64,000 bases of DNA from an uncultured Prevotellaceae bacterium (GTDB lineage: Bacteria; Bacteroidota; Bacteroidia; Bacteroidales; Muribaculaceae): contig CAMZFV010000002.1 in the NCBI GenBank assembly GCA_947306175.1, positions 1 through 64,000 on the forward strand. The letters run 5' to 3'. Position numbers and translations under genes: made by a program. Of this stretch, positions 27,007 to 36,962 are shown in pieces. Each line of letters starts with the position of its first letter. Positions within the stretch are counted from its first letter, which is position 1. The notes under the pieces were generated by a model, which did not search any database, was not told where the DNA came from, and saw only the letters and a program-made list of their open reading frames with translations.

Positions 27007-30000
27007 TTAGTCACCTTCTTCGGGTTCAACATAGGGGTCGATGCCCTGTTCAACCAGGAGGAAGTCTATCAGGTCGCTGGTGTCCAGAACGCTGATTTCG
27101 CCATTGCCGTTGATATCGGCAGCCTCATAATCCAAGCCATTGGGATATTCAGGCGTAGGATTCTCGTAGTATCTGGTCTCCGGTCCGATGAGCAGGAGGT
27201 CGATGAGTGCGGTCACGTCGGCAACCGAGATCACGCCGTCCTTGTTCACGTCACCGATGAACATCAGCTTCACCTTGTCGAACGTGTCGTTCACGATAAA
27301 GGCCTTGTTGGTGGCAACGATGCCATTGTTATAGAAGGCGCACTCGCCATCCTCAACGTCCAGGCTGCGAATTACGCATTCTACCTGATCATATTCGTTG
27401 GTGGTTCCGCACATCGCAACGTCCTCCTCTGAGAGACCCCAGAAGTACCTGTTGTTGACCATGCCAGAGTAACGTATCATCAAGTGCTCATAGTCCAACA
27501 TATAGCGATTGTAGATTTCCTCACCGAAGAGGGTCTTCACTAGGTTGAACAACTTCTCAACGGTCGGGCTCTTGAGCTGATAGGTGCGGATGAGGTAGTC
27601 GGGACCAACGAGGATGTTGCCCTTAACGGGGCTGCCGTCGTTGTTCTCGATGGCCAGATCCTTGTCGCCAGCCTCGGTAGCCATCAGCAGGATCGGGGTC
27701 TGGGCAGGAACGGTGGTGCTGCCTAATTTCTCGGGAACAGCGAAGCCACTGCCGATGATGCCCTTCAAGATGTAAGCCTCAACGCCCTCGGGCAGGGTGT
27801 AAGCGAAGTCGGTGTACAGGGTGGTCACATACTTATCCTTTACCACGTTCTCCTCGGGGATGTTCACCACGAAGGTGCTGCGCGGCTCTACGCTCCAGAT
27901 GGTGCGTGCGGCATTGTTAATGATGTCCACGTTGCCCTCGCTGATGAAGTCGGGCTTGTCATTCTTCTGTACGATGTAGTACTTGAAGTTGGGACGAACG
28001 TTCTCGATCTTCTCGATGTACTCGGCAAACTCACCCAACTGAGGCTTGATCTCGTTCTCATACCTAGGATGGTTCTTCAGGTTGGTCCAGTAGATCATAG
28101 CGGTCTCGTAGGCGAAGTCCCAAACGAAGTCCTTGTTCATCAATACCTGGTGGTAGAAGGCCAAGATCGAAGCATCGTCAACGGGCTCGGTCAGGTAGGG
28201 ATTGTTCATCTTCTCCCAGATGGTGTGCAGGCTGAAGTGCTCCAGGATACTGGCACCACTGCCGTTGGTCTTGTCGAGAATCTTGTCGATGGCACGGTTG
28301 ATGGCATCCTCAAGCATCGGCAGCTTGGCGTCACACTTGGCCTGGTTGTCGCGATAGAAGTCAACCACGTGCTGCATACTCGGGGTCTTGCCATAGATGC
28401 GGTAACCGCCGTCGGCAGGCTCTACATACAGGTGTGCATCGAAGCACTCGTTGAACTTGTCGATGATCATGTCGAGGCCATTCTCGCCGAAGAGCTCACC
28501 CACGCCTTCCATCTCTAGCTTCTGGGCTACGAGGTGTACAAACTCGGGCACGTAGGTCATAGCGCGGTCAGCATAGCGCTGGAGGTCAGCAGCCTGTGAG
28601 CGCAGCTGGAGCACCTTGCCGTGTTCGTCGGTCTTGATGCGGATCACAGTACCGGCCTTGTCCTCGGGAGCGTCGGTGAAGCGGAGGGTCTTGCGGCCCA
28701 GAACGTTGGCATACTTCTCGTTGCCGAGGTTCTTCACCTGGAAGTAACCCTCGATGGGATCGATGTTGATGGGCTCAACAGGGAACTCGAAGGAGTAAAC
28801 AGCCATTGCGGGAGTCTCGACATTACCCTTTACGGCCTTAGCCATGAGGGTCATGTCATGGTCAACCAGCACAGAGTTGCCCTGGGTCCAGTTCTCGCCG
28901 CCGTCGGTGCTGAAGTAAATCTCAGCGTCCTCGGTCTCGCATGCGATGGTCACAGTCTTGGCCTCGATGTAAGAACCGGGTTCGGGAGTGAAGGTGGGAG
29001 CAGCAACATCAATGGGCGCGGGAGCGGTAGCCATAGCAGTCAAGGTAACAGTCTTGCTGTCAGCCTTGGGGCTGGAAACGGTGACGGTAGCCTCGTGGAT
29101 GCCCTCAGCTTGAGGAGTGTAGGTAACGGTAACCTCGGCCAGTTCGGCATCGTCCTTGCTGATGGTCGTGGGATTGATGGCAAAGTAGCCAGTCTCGTCA
29201 TTCAGGGTCAAGGTGATGTCGCCCTGCAGGTTCTCACCCATAACGCCGAATGTTTCGGTCTTGGTCTCGCCAACAAGGATATTAAACTCAACCTCCTCGT
29301 CAACAGTCAGCACGGGCTTGGGAGCAGCAGCCAGAACGTTAACGGTAATGGGATCGATACCCTCGGTGGTGAAGGTGATTACACCTTCCTCACCGTCAAC
29401 ATCGGTACCAGTGTAGGTCACGGTAACGGTGGCACCCTCCTCGGCGGCAGCCTTGGTGATGGTGGTGGGAGTAACCGTGAAGTTCTCATTGTTAACCGTA
29501 ACGGTCACGTCACCCTTCAGATTCTCACCAATTACCTCGATGGTGTTGTTCTCAGCGTCAAGGATCAGCTCCTCGGGAGAAACAACGAGCTCGGGTTTGG
29601 GAGCAACATTGATGGTGTAGCTTGCCTCATCGGGCAGGTAGCTATCGTTACCCTCAAAGGTGGCGGTGATGACAGCCGTACCAGGACCTACGATGGTCAC
29701 AGCGCCCGTGGTAGCGTCAACGGTAGCAACGTTGGTATTGTTGCTGCTGTAGGAAACTTCTACCTCATTGGGGTTGGTTAGCGTGGGAGCAGTGAAGGTG
29801 TCACCAAACGTCAGGTTGTAGCTGGTGGTCTCACCAAAGCTCAACTCGGGATCCACAGGCTCAACAACGGGATTATTGCTCTTCTCCACGTAGAAGTAAA
29901 CGGGCTTCTGATCGCTAGCATTGTTGCCATAGCAAGCAAAGAGGCTACTTGAAGAATTGTGCCTCAAGATGTTCCTGGGGTTGGTACCAGTAATGTTGAA

Positions 30001-31566
30001 CACAACAGTGGCTTCACCATCGTTGGCAATGGTAACGGTGGCTTGAGCCTTGTTGTCAGCAGTCACTTCCGTCCTCAGATAGTTGTTGCTGTTAGCGCCA
30101 GCAGCATATAGGTAACCGAGTCCATCCACAGGCCATTTGGATGTCTTGAACAACCAATAATCGCCATCTTTTTCAAGCGTCAGTATCTCGGTGTCAGCAG
30201 CGGGGGTAGTCACCTTGTCCTCACTAACTTGTACAGTTGTGAAGCTGCGATTGTTGTTTTGCTGCCTACCCATTGCTTCGGCATACAAATTCTTTGAATT
30301 AGCGTTCAAAATGAGGATTTTCTTGCCCTCTTGCAACTGATTGATGTTGGTGACAAGAACGTACTCGTTTGAACCAGGCTGAACTGCCTCTTCTACGGTC
30401 AGCGTGTAGGATGCTGATGCGTCCTCATAGGTCTCGCTGTCGCTGATGGCAGCGGTAATCGTGGTGGTGCCAGCACCAACCAGGGTAATAGTGCCGTCGG
30501 CTGCCACAGTGGCAACGGCGGTGTTGCTGCTGCTATACACAACCTCATCTGCAGCAGCGCTGGGGTCAACAGTCAGCACGGGTGCCGTGAAGTCTTCGCC
30601 CAACGTGGCTGTGTAAGCATCCTGCGGGAACGAGAGGGTCACCTCCTGCAAAGTAGGCTCAACAGTGCCATCCTCCACATACTCGATAGTGATGGACTTC
30701 ACATACAAGCGATTGGTGGCGCTGATTCTGATGGTAGGAATTGAGGTGGCTTCGTCGAAGGCTAAATCATAGTCAGCATAATCTGCTGTCAGAGTGTAGT
30801 TTGTTGAAGTCTTATCTCCTGCAATAATCTGCATTTTGCCTGTGCCTGAGGTCCAATTTTTGGCATTGACTGTGATCTTTGTGGCCTTCCATCTGGGAGC
30901 CAGAGTGATGATCAGGTAACCATCAACACTGCTGGTAGAGAACTTCAGACCAGTAGCGCCTTTATAGACTTTAGAGCATTGAATACCAGCAATGAGGTCA
31001 GCGCCTACGGTGGTGTATTCTTTGAATCCAACAAGATCAGCACCGCTAGCGGAGTTAAAATCTACTGTTCCATCGCTTTCATTGTCACCAAATACGATGC
31101 TCGCTGTCTTGCCAGTGGGTGTCGGCTCGTCACCGCCACCACCGCCACTCGTGCCAGAAATGGTGATTTTTGCAATATTTGGAGACCAACCAGACGGATT
31201 ATTAACTGTTACAGTTCCGTTTGTAACAGCAACATCCTCATAAGTGTAAGTCTCATTAGCGGAGAAACTGTGATTGGTTCCGCCATTGACATTCATGCTG
31301 CCAGTATAACCACTGGTTACAACCGTCACATCGACAGTGCTTGGCAGTGAACTGTCAGTGTAGGTAATGGAACCGCCGCTTTTCAAATAAACATAGCCAG
31401 AAGCGAAGTTAATGCCAGCGTATGTCCACGAACCATTGCCGGTTGTGACTGAAGTGCCGGTTGTGAAATCTGCACTGGCTAAGTCCTCGGCCCAGGCTGA
31501 CGGGATGGCCAGGGCTAGGGCCGCAAAGAACATCAGAAATTTGAATTTGAAGTACTTCATACGCAT
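27007..31566 (-). CDS. Giant secreted protein with Ig-like repeats and dockerin-like tail
   Basis: 1519 residues (ATG 31566; a second in-frame ATG six bases in, MKYFKFKF, is equally good). Signal peptide to about 26 (SAWA-E). A beta-rich N-terminal domain (to ~290), then BIG2-like Ig modules (SSSNTAVATVAADGTITLVGAGTTTITA; a second at SSNNTNVATVDATTGAVTIVGPGTAVITA), two or three modules around ~650-860 of the kind seen in surface proteins, a chitobiase-like module (CETEDAEIYFSTDGG), a ~450-residue unassigned region, and a C-terminal pair of dockerin-like EF-hand loops (DVNKDGVISVADVTALI, DINGNGEISVLDTSDLI). No enzymatic motif seen. Likely a cell-surface or secreted adhesin/binding protein acting with the nearby glycan system. 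Confidence 0.8.
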   Translation of the reverse strand: MRMKYFKFKFLMFFAALALAIPSAWAEDLASADFTTGTSVTTGNGSWTYAGINFASGYVYLKSGGSITYTDSSLPSTVDVTVVTSGYTGSMNVNGGTNHSFSANETYTYEDVAVTNGTVTVNNPSGWSPNIAKITISGTSGGGGGDEPTPTGKTASIVFGDNESDGTVDFNSASGADLVGFKEYTTVGADLIAGIQCSKVYKGATGLKFSTSSVDGYLIITLAPRWKATKITVNAKNWTSGTGKMQIIAGDKTSTNYTLTADYADYDLAFDEATSIPTIRISATNRLYVKSITIEYVEDGTVEPTLQEVTLSFPQDAYTATLGEDFTAPVLTVDPSAAADEVVYSSSNTAVATVAADGTITLVGAGTTTITAAISDSETYEDASASYTLTVEEAVQPGSNEYVLVTNINQLQEGKKILILNANSKNLYAEAMGRQQNNNRSFTTVQVSEDKVTTPAADTEILTLEKDGDYWLFKTSKWPVDGLGYLYAAGANSNNYLRTEVTADNKAQATVTIANDGEATVVFNITGTNPRNILRHNSSSSLFACYGNNASDQKPVYFYVEKSNNPVVEPVDPELSFGETTSYNLTFGDTFTAPTLTNPNEVEVSYSSNNTNVATVDATTGAVTIVGPGTAVITATFEGNDSYLPDEASYTINVAPKPELVVSPEELILDAENNTIEVIGENLKGDVTVTVNNENFTVTPTTITKAAAEEGATVTVTYTGTDVDGEEGVITFTTEGIDPITVNVLAAAPKPVLTVDEEVEFNILVGETKTETFGVMGENLQGDITLTLNDETGYFAINPTTISKDDAELAEVTVTYTPQAEGIHEATVTVSSPKADSKTVTLTAMATAPAPIDVAAPTFTPEPGSYIEAKTVTIACETEDAEIYFSTDGGENWTQGNSVLVDHDMTLMAKAVKGNVETPAMAVYSFEFPVEPINIDPIEGYFQVKNLGNEKYANVLGRKTLRFTDAPEDKAGTVIRIKTDEHGKVLQLRSQAADLQRYADRAMTYVPEFVHLVAQKLEMEGVGELFGENGLDMIIDKFNECFDAHLYVEPADGGYRIYGKTPSMQHVVDFYRDNQAKCDAKLPMLEDAINRAIDKILDKTNGSGASILEHFSLHTIWEKMNNPYLTEPVDDASILAFYHQVLMNKDFVWDFAYETAMIYWTNLKNHPRYENEIKPQLGEFAEYIEKIENVRPNFKYYIVQKNDKPDFISEGNVDIINNAARTIWSVEPRSTFVVNIPEENVVKDKYVTTLYTDFAYTLPEGVEAYILKGIIGSGFAVPEKLGSTTVPAQTPILLMATEAGDKDLAIENNDGSPVKGNILVGPDYLIRTYQLKSPTVEKLFNLVKTLFGEEIYNRYMLDYEHLMIRYSGMVNNRYFWGLSEEDVAMCGTTNEYDQVECVIRSLDVEDGECAFYNNGIVATNKAFIVNDTFDKVKLMFIGDVNKDGVISVADVTALIDLLLIGPETRYYENPTPEYPNGLDYEAADINGNGEISVLDTSDLIDFLLVEQGIDPYVEPEEGD

Positions 31567-32005
31567 TTAAATTGATTAATATTGGTTAATAAAAAAAGAT
31601 AAATGTCTGGTTTGTTTTTAAAGTTTCGCAAGTATGAAACTCGCTCACTGTTAGTATTATCAGTTACATCCCACAACGGTCGGCCGCCGTAGAATATTGA
31701 GGCTCAATCACATAGTATAACCCTAAACCCCTTTGGCGGGGGCTCAAGGCGATATTATGCAACATTACAACTGCAAAAATAGTAAAATTTTACAGAATAG
31801 CAAACATTTTCCCCTATTTTTTTAATAGATGTAAAATAAAAGAATCATCCTCAATTTTCACTCCCACGAATCCGTCCACCCTCCCAGCTGATGGCACCCG
31901 TGCAATTATTCGTTTAATTTGTTAAATTCGCCGTTTTTTAAAGGTTTTTTGTTCGGGAATTTTCACGAAAAAGGGGCGATTTATTGATTTTTTCATAAAA
32001 AATCA

Positions 32006-32034
32006 TTGCGTTTAACAAATATTATATATCTTTG
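32006..32034 (+). promoter_or_regulatory. Promoter of the SusC-SusD operon
   Basis: TTG at 32006-32008, 18-bp spacer, TATCTTTG at 32027-32034. Predicted start near 32041, giving a long 5' UTR of about 180 nt. Confidence 0.75.
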
Positions 32035-32042
32035 CGACTTGT

Positions 32043-32084
32043 GGCCGATCGCGTGGTGCGTGGCAATGGCGTAATGCGCGGGCC
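32043..32084 (+). promoter_or_regulatory. Hairpin 1 in the susC-like leader
   Basis: GGCC (32043-32046) and CGCG (32050-32053) pair with GGCC (32081-32084) and CGCG (32077-32080), leaving a GAT bulge. Lies at the predicted transcript 5' end. Confidence 0.45.
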
Positions 32085-32159
32085 GTTAGAAATGCAAGAA
32101 ATCAGTAAGAAGAGCGCACTTGCTGTTACACAAATCTAAGAGAGAAAAATCATCAATTC

Positions 32160-32199
32160 AACGGTATGTTGAGGTCTGCGCTCGCTTGAACATGCCGTT
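32160..32199 (+). promoter_or_regulatory. Hairpin 2 in the susC-like leader
   Basis: AACGGTATGTT (32160-32170) pairs with AACATGCCGTT (32189-32199), eleven pairs with one T-G, 18-nt loop. Ends 23 nt before the start codon, in a good position to influence translation or to be a target of an RNA. Confidence 0.6.
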
Positions 32200-32222
32200 G
32201 GGTTAACAAATTGTTTACTGTA

Positions 32223-35200
32223 ATGAAGAGACTTTTATCAACTCTCATGGCGATATGCCTCATCTCGATGGGTGCATGGGCCAACAAGACCGTGAATGGT
32301 AAAGTCGTCAGTGCTAGTGACAATGAGCCGCTGATTGGTGCAACAGTGCAAGCTGTCGGCTCGTCACAGGGTACGGCCACCGACATCGACGGTCAGTTCA
32401 CAGTAACCGTCAATGACAATGTGACGCAGCTCAAAATCAGTTGCGTGGGTTATAAAACCCAGGTCGTGGCGGTTTCGAGTTATGTAACAGTCGCCCTGGA
32501 GGAGGACAACCTCATGATTGATGAGGTGGTTGTCACCGCTATGGGTATCAAGCGTGAGGCCAAGGCCTTGGGTGTGTCGGCCACGCCCATCAAGGGTGAC
32601 CTGATCGCCCAGACGCGCACCAACGACATCATGTCGGGTCTGGCCGGTAAGGTGGCCGGTGTTCAGATTGGCGAGAGCTCGTCTGACCCCGGTTCGTCCA
32701 AGTCGGTCATCATCCGTGGTGTCAGCTCGCTGTCGGGCAGCAACCAGCCGCTGTATGTAGTGGATGGTGTGCCCCTGAACAACGCCGCATCCTACAGCAG
32801 CGACGGTCTGAACAGCGGTTTCGACTTCGGTAACGGCGCCAGCGCCGTGAACCCCAACGATGTTGAGAGCATGACCATCCTGAAGGGTGCTGCCGCTACC
32901 GCCCTGTATGGTAGCCGTGCCGGTGCCGGTGTCATCCTCATCACCACCAAGAAGGGTTCGAAGCAGCACCGCGGTGTGGGCGTCGAGTACAACGGCGGTC
33001 TCCAGTGGGAGTCTGTCCTGCGCTTGCCGCAGATGCAGAACGACTTCGGTATGGGCTGGTATGGTGACAAGACCGAAATCGAGAACGGTTCTTGGGGTCC
33101 CGCGTTCGACGGCTCCGAGCAGCTCTACGGTTGGGTATATAACAGCAGCCAGAACCTGAAGACCTACGTTCCCATCAAGAACAACATCAAGGACTTCTTC
33201 AGTACCGGTTTCCGTTACAGCAACAGCATCTCGTTCAACGGTGCAACCGACAAGAGCACCTACTTTGTATCGCTGTCGCAGATCAACGATGACGGTATCA
33301 TCCCCGAGAATTCTGACACCTATACTAAATATACGGTATCGGCTCGCGGTAGCCACCGCGAGGGCAACTTCACGTTCAGCACCTCGTTGAACTACGCCTT
33401 CCAGCGCAACCACTTCGTGACCACCGGTCAGAAGACGGGTTCGATGTACAACAGTATCATGCAGACCCCGCGCGACATCGCCATCGTGGAGATGAAGGAC
33501 TTGAACAACCCGTTCAACAACCCGGGTTACTACTACACCCCCTACGGTGTAACCAACCCGTACTACATTATTGAAAACTACCAGAACGAGTATGAGCAGG
33601 AGCGCTTCTACGGCAACCTGCAGCTCGACTATGACTTCCTGAAGTACTTCAAGGCTACCTACCGCTTCGGTATGGACACCAACACGGGTCACCACAACTA
33701 CGGTTCGCCCAACCTGTCCACCCTGTACTACGGTACGCCCAACTATGAGGACGCCTTAAAGGACCTCACCGGTGAGGTATCTCAGAGCATCACCCGTCGC
33801 CGCGAGATCGACCAGAACTTCATGATCACCTATGACCAGCAGATTCTGGAAGACTGGCACGTGAATGCCCAACTCGGTTTCAACGGCAACGAGCGCACTT
33901 ACAAGTCGCTGGATGCCAGTGTGACCAACCTGACCATCCCCATGTGGTACAACCTGTCGAACAGTGCCGAGATTCCCACCACTTCACAGTATGAGTGGAA
34001 GCGCCGCTATCTGGCTGCCTTCGGTAGTGCCGAGTTCGCTTGGAGAAACATGGTTTACCTGACCCTGCAAGGCCGTAACGACTGGTCATCGACCCTGCCC
34101 AAGACCAACCGCTCCTACTTCTATCCCGGCGTGAGCTTGTCGTTCCTGTTCAGCGAGCTCCTGAAGCCCGAACAGCGTGACTTCCTCAACTTCGGTAAAT
34201 TCCGCGTGGCTTGGGGTCGCACCGGTAACGATGCCGGCGTTTACATGACCAACTCGGTATTCGCACAGGCTGCAGCCGCAACCAGCGGTTTCGGTAACGG
34301 TAGCTCGTTCCCCTTCACCAAGGTGGGCGTGAATGCTTACTCGCTGGGTAACACCTTAGGTAGCCAGAACCTGAGTCCTGAGATGACCACCGAGTTTGAG
34401 GTGGGTCTGAACATGGCCTTCTGGCAGAACCGCTTCAGCTTCGATGCTGCTTACTACGATCGCAACACCGACAAGCAAATTTTCTCGCTGAACATGGATC
34501 CCGCTACCGGTTACACGGCTCAGAACATGAACCTCGGTAAGATCCGCAACCGCGGTATCGAGCTGTTGGTGAACCTCACTCCCGTCAAGATCGGCGACTT
34601 CCAGTGGGACATCAACTGGAACTACACCAAGAACTGGAGTAAGGTGATCAAGCTGCCCGAGGAGTTGGGCGGCATCGCTACCATCTACGGCCTGAGCGGC
34701 GGCACCAGCCTCTACGCCATCGAGGGTGAGCCCCTTGGCGTATTCAAGGCTTATGTTCCCCAAATGACCGAGGACGGCAAGATCATCTGCGACAACAAGG
34801 GACAACCCCTGGTGAACAGTGAGCAGCAGATCGTCGGCAGCATGAACTATAAGTATTTGATGGGCTTTGGTACCACACTCACTTGGAAGAACGTGAGCCT
34901 GACCGCCAACCTCGACGTTCGTCACGGCGGTATGCTCTACTCGCGCACCAAAGACATCGAGTACTTTACCGGTAACGCTATCCAGACGGCCTACAACAGC
35001 CGTAACCCGTTCATTGTGCCCAATTCGGTACAGATTGCTGGCACCGACGCCAATGGCAACAACATCTACGTGGAGAACACCACGATGCTCGACGAGACCG
35101 AGATCTACAACTACTGGAACAATGGTGGTTCAGAGTTGGACCGCGCATTCCTGGTTGACAAGAGCTACGTGAAGCTGCGTAACGTGATCCTCAACTGGCA

Positions 35201-35411
35201 GTTGCCCAACAAGTGGTTTGCCAACTGCTTCGTGACGGGCATCACCCTGTCGGCATTTGGTAACAACCTGTTCCTGTGGACGCCCAAGAGCAACACCTTC
35301 ATCGATCCTGAGGTTTCGACCTTCGGTAACGACCTTGAGGGTAACTATGGTGAGTTCTCGGCTAACCCGAGTTCACGCAAGTTTGGTTTCAATGTACAGG
35401 TTAAATTCTAA
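32223..35411 (+). CDS. SusC/RagA-type TonB-dependent outer-membrane transporter
   Basis: 1062 residues from ATG 32223; a TTG twelve bases upstream extends the frame but lacks support. Signal peptide (MKRLLSTLMAICLISMGAWA-N), a carboxypeptidase-regulatory-like beta domain (VNGKVVSASDNEPLIGATVQAVGSSQGTATDIDGQF), a TonB-box-like segment (MIDEVVVTAMGIKRE), a plug with RGVSSLSGSNQPLYVVDGVPLNN and TILKGAAATALYGSRAGAGVILITTKKG, and a large barrel ending in FGFNVQVKF. It imports glycan or peptide fragments with its SusD partner, energised by TonB. First gene of a four-gene operon. Confidence 0.96.
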   Translation: MKRLLSTLMAICLISMGAWANKTVNGKVVSASDNEPLIGATVQAVGSSQGTATDIDGQFTVTVNDNVTQLKISCVGYKTQVVAVSSYVTVALEEDNLMIDEVVVTAMGIKREAKALGVSATPIKGDLIAQTRTNDIMSGLAGKVAGVQIGESSSDPGSSKSVIIRGVSSLSGSNQPLYVVDGVPLNNAASYSSDGLNSGFDFGNGASAVNPNDVESMTILKGAAATALYGSRAGAGVILITTKKGSKQHRGVGVEYNGGLQWESVLRLPQMQNDFGMGWYGDKTEIENGSWGPAFDGSEQLYGWVYNSSQNLKTYVPIKNNIKDFFSTGFRYSNSISFNGATDKSTYFVSLSQINDDGIIPENSDTYTKYTVSARGSHREGNFTFSTSLNYAFQRNHFVTTGQKTGSMYNSIMQTPRDIAIVEMKDLNNPFNNPGYYYTPYGVTNPYYIIENYQNEYEQERFYGNLQLDYDFLKYFKATYRFGMDTNTGHHNYGSPNLSTLYYGTPNYEDALKDLTGEVSQSITRRREIDQNFMITYDQQILEDWHVNAQLGFNGNERTYKSLDASVTNLTIPMWYNLSNSAEIPTTSQYEWKRRYLAAFGSAEFAWRNMVYLTLQGRNDWSSTLPKTNRSYFYPGVSLSFLFSELLKPEQRDFLNFGKFRVAWGRTGNDAGVYMTNSVFAQAAAATSGFGNGSSFPFTKVGVNAYSLGNTLGSQNLSPEMTTEFEVGLNMAFWQNRFSFDAAYYDRNTDKQIFSLNMDPATGYTAQNMNLGKIRNRGIELLVNLTPVKIGDFQWDINWNYTKNWSKVIKLPEELGGIATIYGLSGGTSLYAIEGEPLGVFKAYVPQMTEDGKIICDNKGQPLVNSEQQIVGSMNYKYLMGFGTTLTWKNVSLTANLDVRHGGMLYSRTKDIEYFTGNAIQTAYNSRNPFIVPNSVQIAGTDANGNNIYVENTTMLDETEIYNYWNNGGSELDRAFLVDKSYVKLRNVILNWQLPNKWFANCFVTGITLSAFGNNLFLWTPKSNTFIDPEVSTFGNDLEGNYGEFSANPSSRKFGFNVQVKF

Positions 35412-35429
35412 TCAAAAACTGAAACAGAC

Positions 35430-36914
35430 ATGAAAAAGATATATTTATTACTGACCATTGCAGCAGTGTTGAGTCTGTCGTCATGCAATCTTGATATCAA
35501 CGACAACCCCAACTACCCCTCGAGTAGCGATGTGACGCCCGACCTGGTATTCCCTGCTGCCGAGAATGCGGTGGCCGCTGCTGTGGGCGATGCCATGTTC
35601 AACTACGGTGGTTTCTTTGCACAGTACTTTGAGCAGCGCCCCGAGGCCAACCAATATAATGACCTTGCCGAGCTGAACCTCGACGAGTCATCCAACCTGT
35701 TCGACCGTTGCTACCGCACCCTCTATGCCGGTGCACTTGCCGATATCAAGGATGTGATGGACCGCACCGAGAACACGAGCGACCTGTTCGCCTGCACCGT
35801 GCTGCGTGCCTATGCTTTCCAGATCCTCGTCGATAACCTGGATCAGGTGCCTTACACCGAAGCCCTGCAGGGTAGCGCCAACACCAATCCCGTTTGGGAC
35901 ATGGGTGAGGATGTTTATAAAGGCGTTCTGGCCGAGATGGATGCAGCCGAGGCTGCCCTCGCTGGTGACCCGATGACCCTGACCGACCCGTTGCTGAACA
36001 AGGACGTGAACAAGTGGCGTGGATTTGCCAATGCACTGCGTCTGCGCATGTACCTGCGTCTGATCGACGGCGGCATCAATGCCGGCGAGTATCAGAGCAA
36101 GGCTGTCGCCCTGGTCAATGCCGACAACTTCTTCGCCGGTGATGTGACTTGGGACGTTTACAGCAATGCCGACGGCCAGTACAATCCCTGGTATGACGTT
36201 GCCCGCGCACTGGGTACCAAGAACCATGTGGCTTCTTATCCCATCGTGAGCTACTATCAGGCAACCAACGACCCGCGCATCGGCTATGCCATTATGACGA
36301 CCGAGGCTAATGGCGAGTATGTAGGTCAGCTGCCCGGATCCAAGACCAAGATGGGTTCATGGGCTGGCGACTGGAAGAACAAGGACGTGAGCGCTATCGA
36401 CTACACGCCCGCCGTGTTCGCTCCCATCTACCTGTTCACCCAGAGTGAGTTGCAGTTCCTCATCGCCGAGACCCAGCTGCGCTGGGGCAACAAGGCTGCT
36501 GCCAAGGCCGCTTACGAGGCTGGTGTTGCTGCCGACTTCGCATCTCGTGGCATGAGCATGGGTTCCTTCTTGAGTGGTGGTCGTGTAAACTGGGATGCCC
36601 AGGCCAGCGATGCTAACCGCTTGAACATGATTTACATGCAGAAGTGGGCCGCCCTCTTCTATCGTGATCACATGGAGGCCTGGAGTGAGGTGCGTCGTAC
36701 CGACGTTCCCAGCACTTGTGCCAAGTCTGCTAAGGAAATCTATGATGACGCTACCGTATATAGCGCTGGCCAGATGATCGTTCCTGCCGTGAACAACATC
36801 ATGGCCGGTGGCCTGTGCAAGCGTGTGCCTTATCCCAGCACTGCCCGTCAGTTGAACAAGAACACTCCTGCCGAGAAGTTGTTGAGTGATCGCGTCTTCT
36901 GGGATGCCAAGTAA
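35430..36914 (+). CDS. SusD/RagB-type surface lipoprotein
   Basis: 494 residues. Lipoprotein signal with lipobox LSLSSC-N (Cys at 19). The chain matches the SusD-like family, of the subtype with FNYGGFFAQYFEQRPEANQY, FDRCYRTLYAGALADIKDVMDR, WRGFANALRLRMYLRL, EAWSEVRRTDVP and a C-terminal PYPSTARQLNKN. It caps the SusC channel and binds substrate at the cell surface. Starts 18 bp after susC. This subtype is not specifically the starch one, so substrate should not be assumed from it alone. Confidence 0.93.
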   Translation: MKKIYLLLTIAAVLSLSSCNLDINDNPNYPSSSDVTPDLVFPAAENAVAAAVGDAMFNYGGFFAQYFEQRPEANQYNDLAELNLDESSNLFDRCYRTLYAGALADIKDVMDRTENTSDLFACTVLRAYAFQILVDNLDQVPYTEALQGSANTNPVWDMGEDVYKGVLAEMDAAEAALAGDPMTLTDPLLNKDVNKWRGFANALRLRMYLRLIDGGINAGEYQSKAVALVNADNFFAGDVTWDVYSNADGQYNPWYDVARALGTKNHVASYPIVSYYQATNDPRIGYAIMTTEANGEYVGQLPGSKTKMGSWAGDWKNKDVSAIDYTPAVFAPIYLFTQSELQFLIAETQLRWGNKAAAKAAYEAGVAADFASRGMSMGSFLSGGRVNWDAQASDANRLNMIYMQKWAALFYRDHMEAWSEVRRTDVPSTCAKSAKEIYDDATVYSAGQMIVPAVNNIMAGGLCKRVPYPSTARQLNKNTPAEKLLSDRVFWDAK

Positions 36915-36962
36915 TAGTGAACTACGAGTTAAAAGTAGAACCAACTAAAAAAACTTAAGATT

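Larger units (their letters stand above)
31567..32222 (+). other. Long divergent intergenic region and susC-like leader
   Basis: 655 bp between the giant protein gene (minus) and the SusC gene (plus). The left half is AT-rich with no reading frame of note. The right end holds a consensus promoter (32006-32034) and a ~180-nt leader with two hairpins. An A/T-rich stretch (31760-32030) precedes the promoter and could hold regulator sites; none was recognised. Confidence 0.6.

Noticed and set aside
32364..33695. 443-codon minus-strand frame inside the SusC gene
   Set aside because: Antisense shadow; composition (V, T, G, H rich) and no homology visible.
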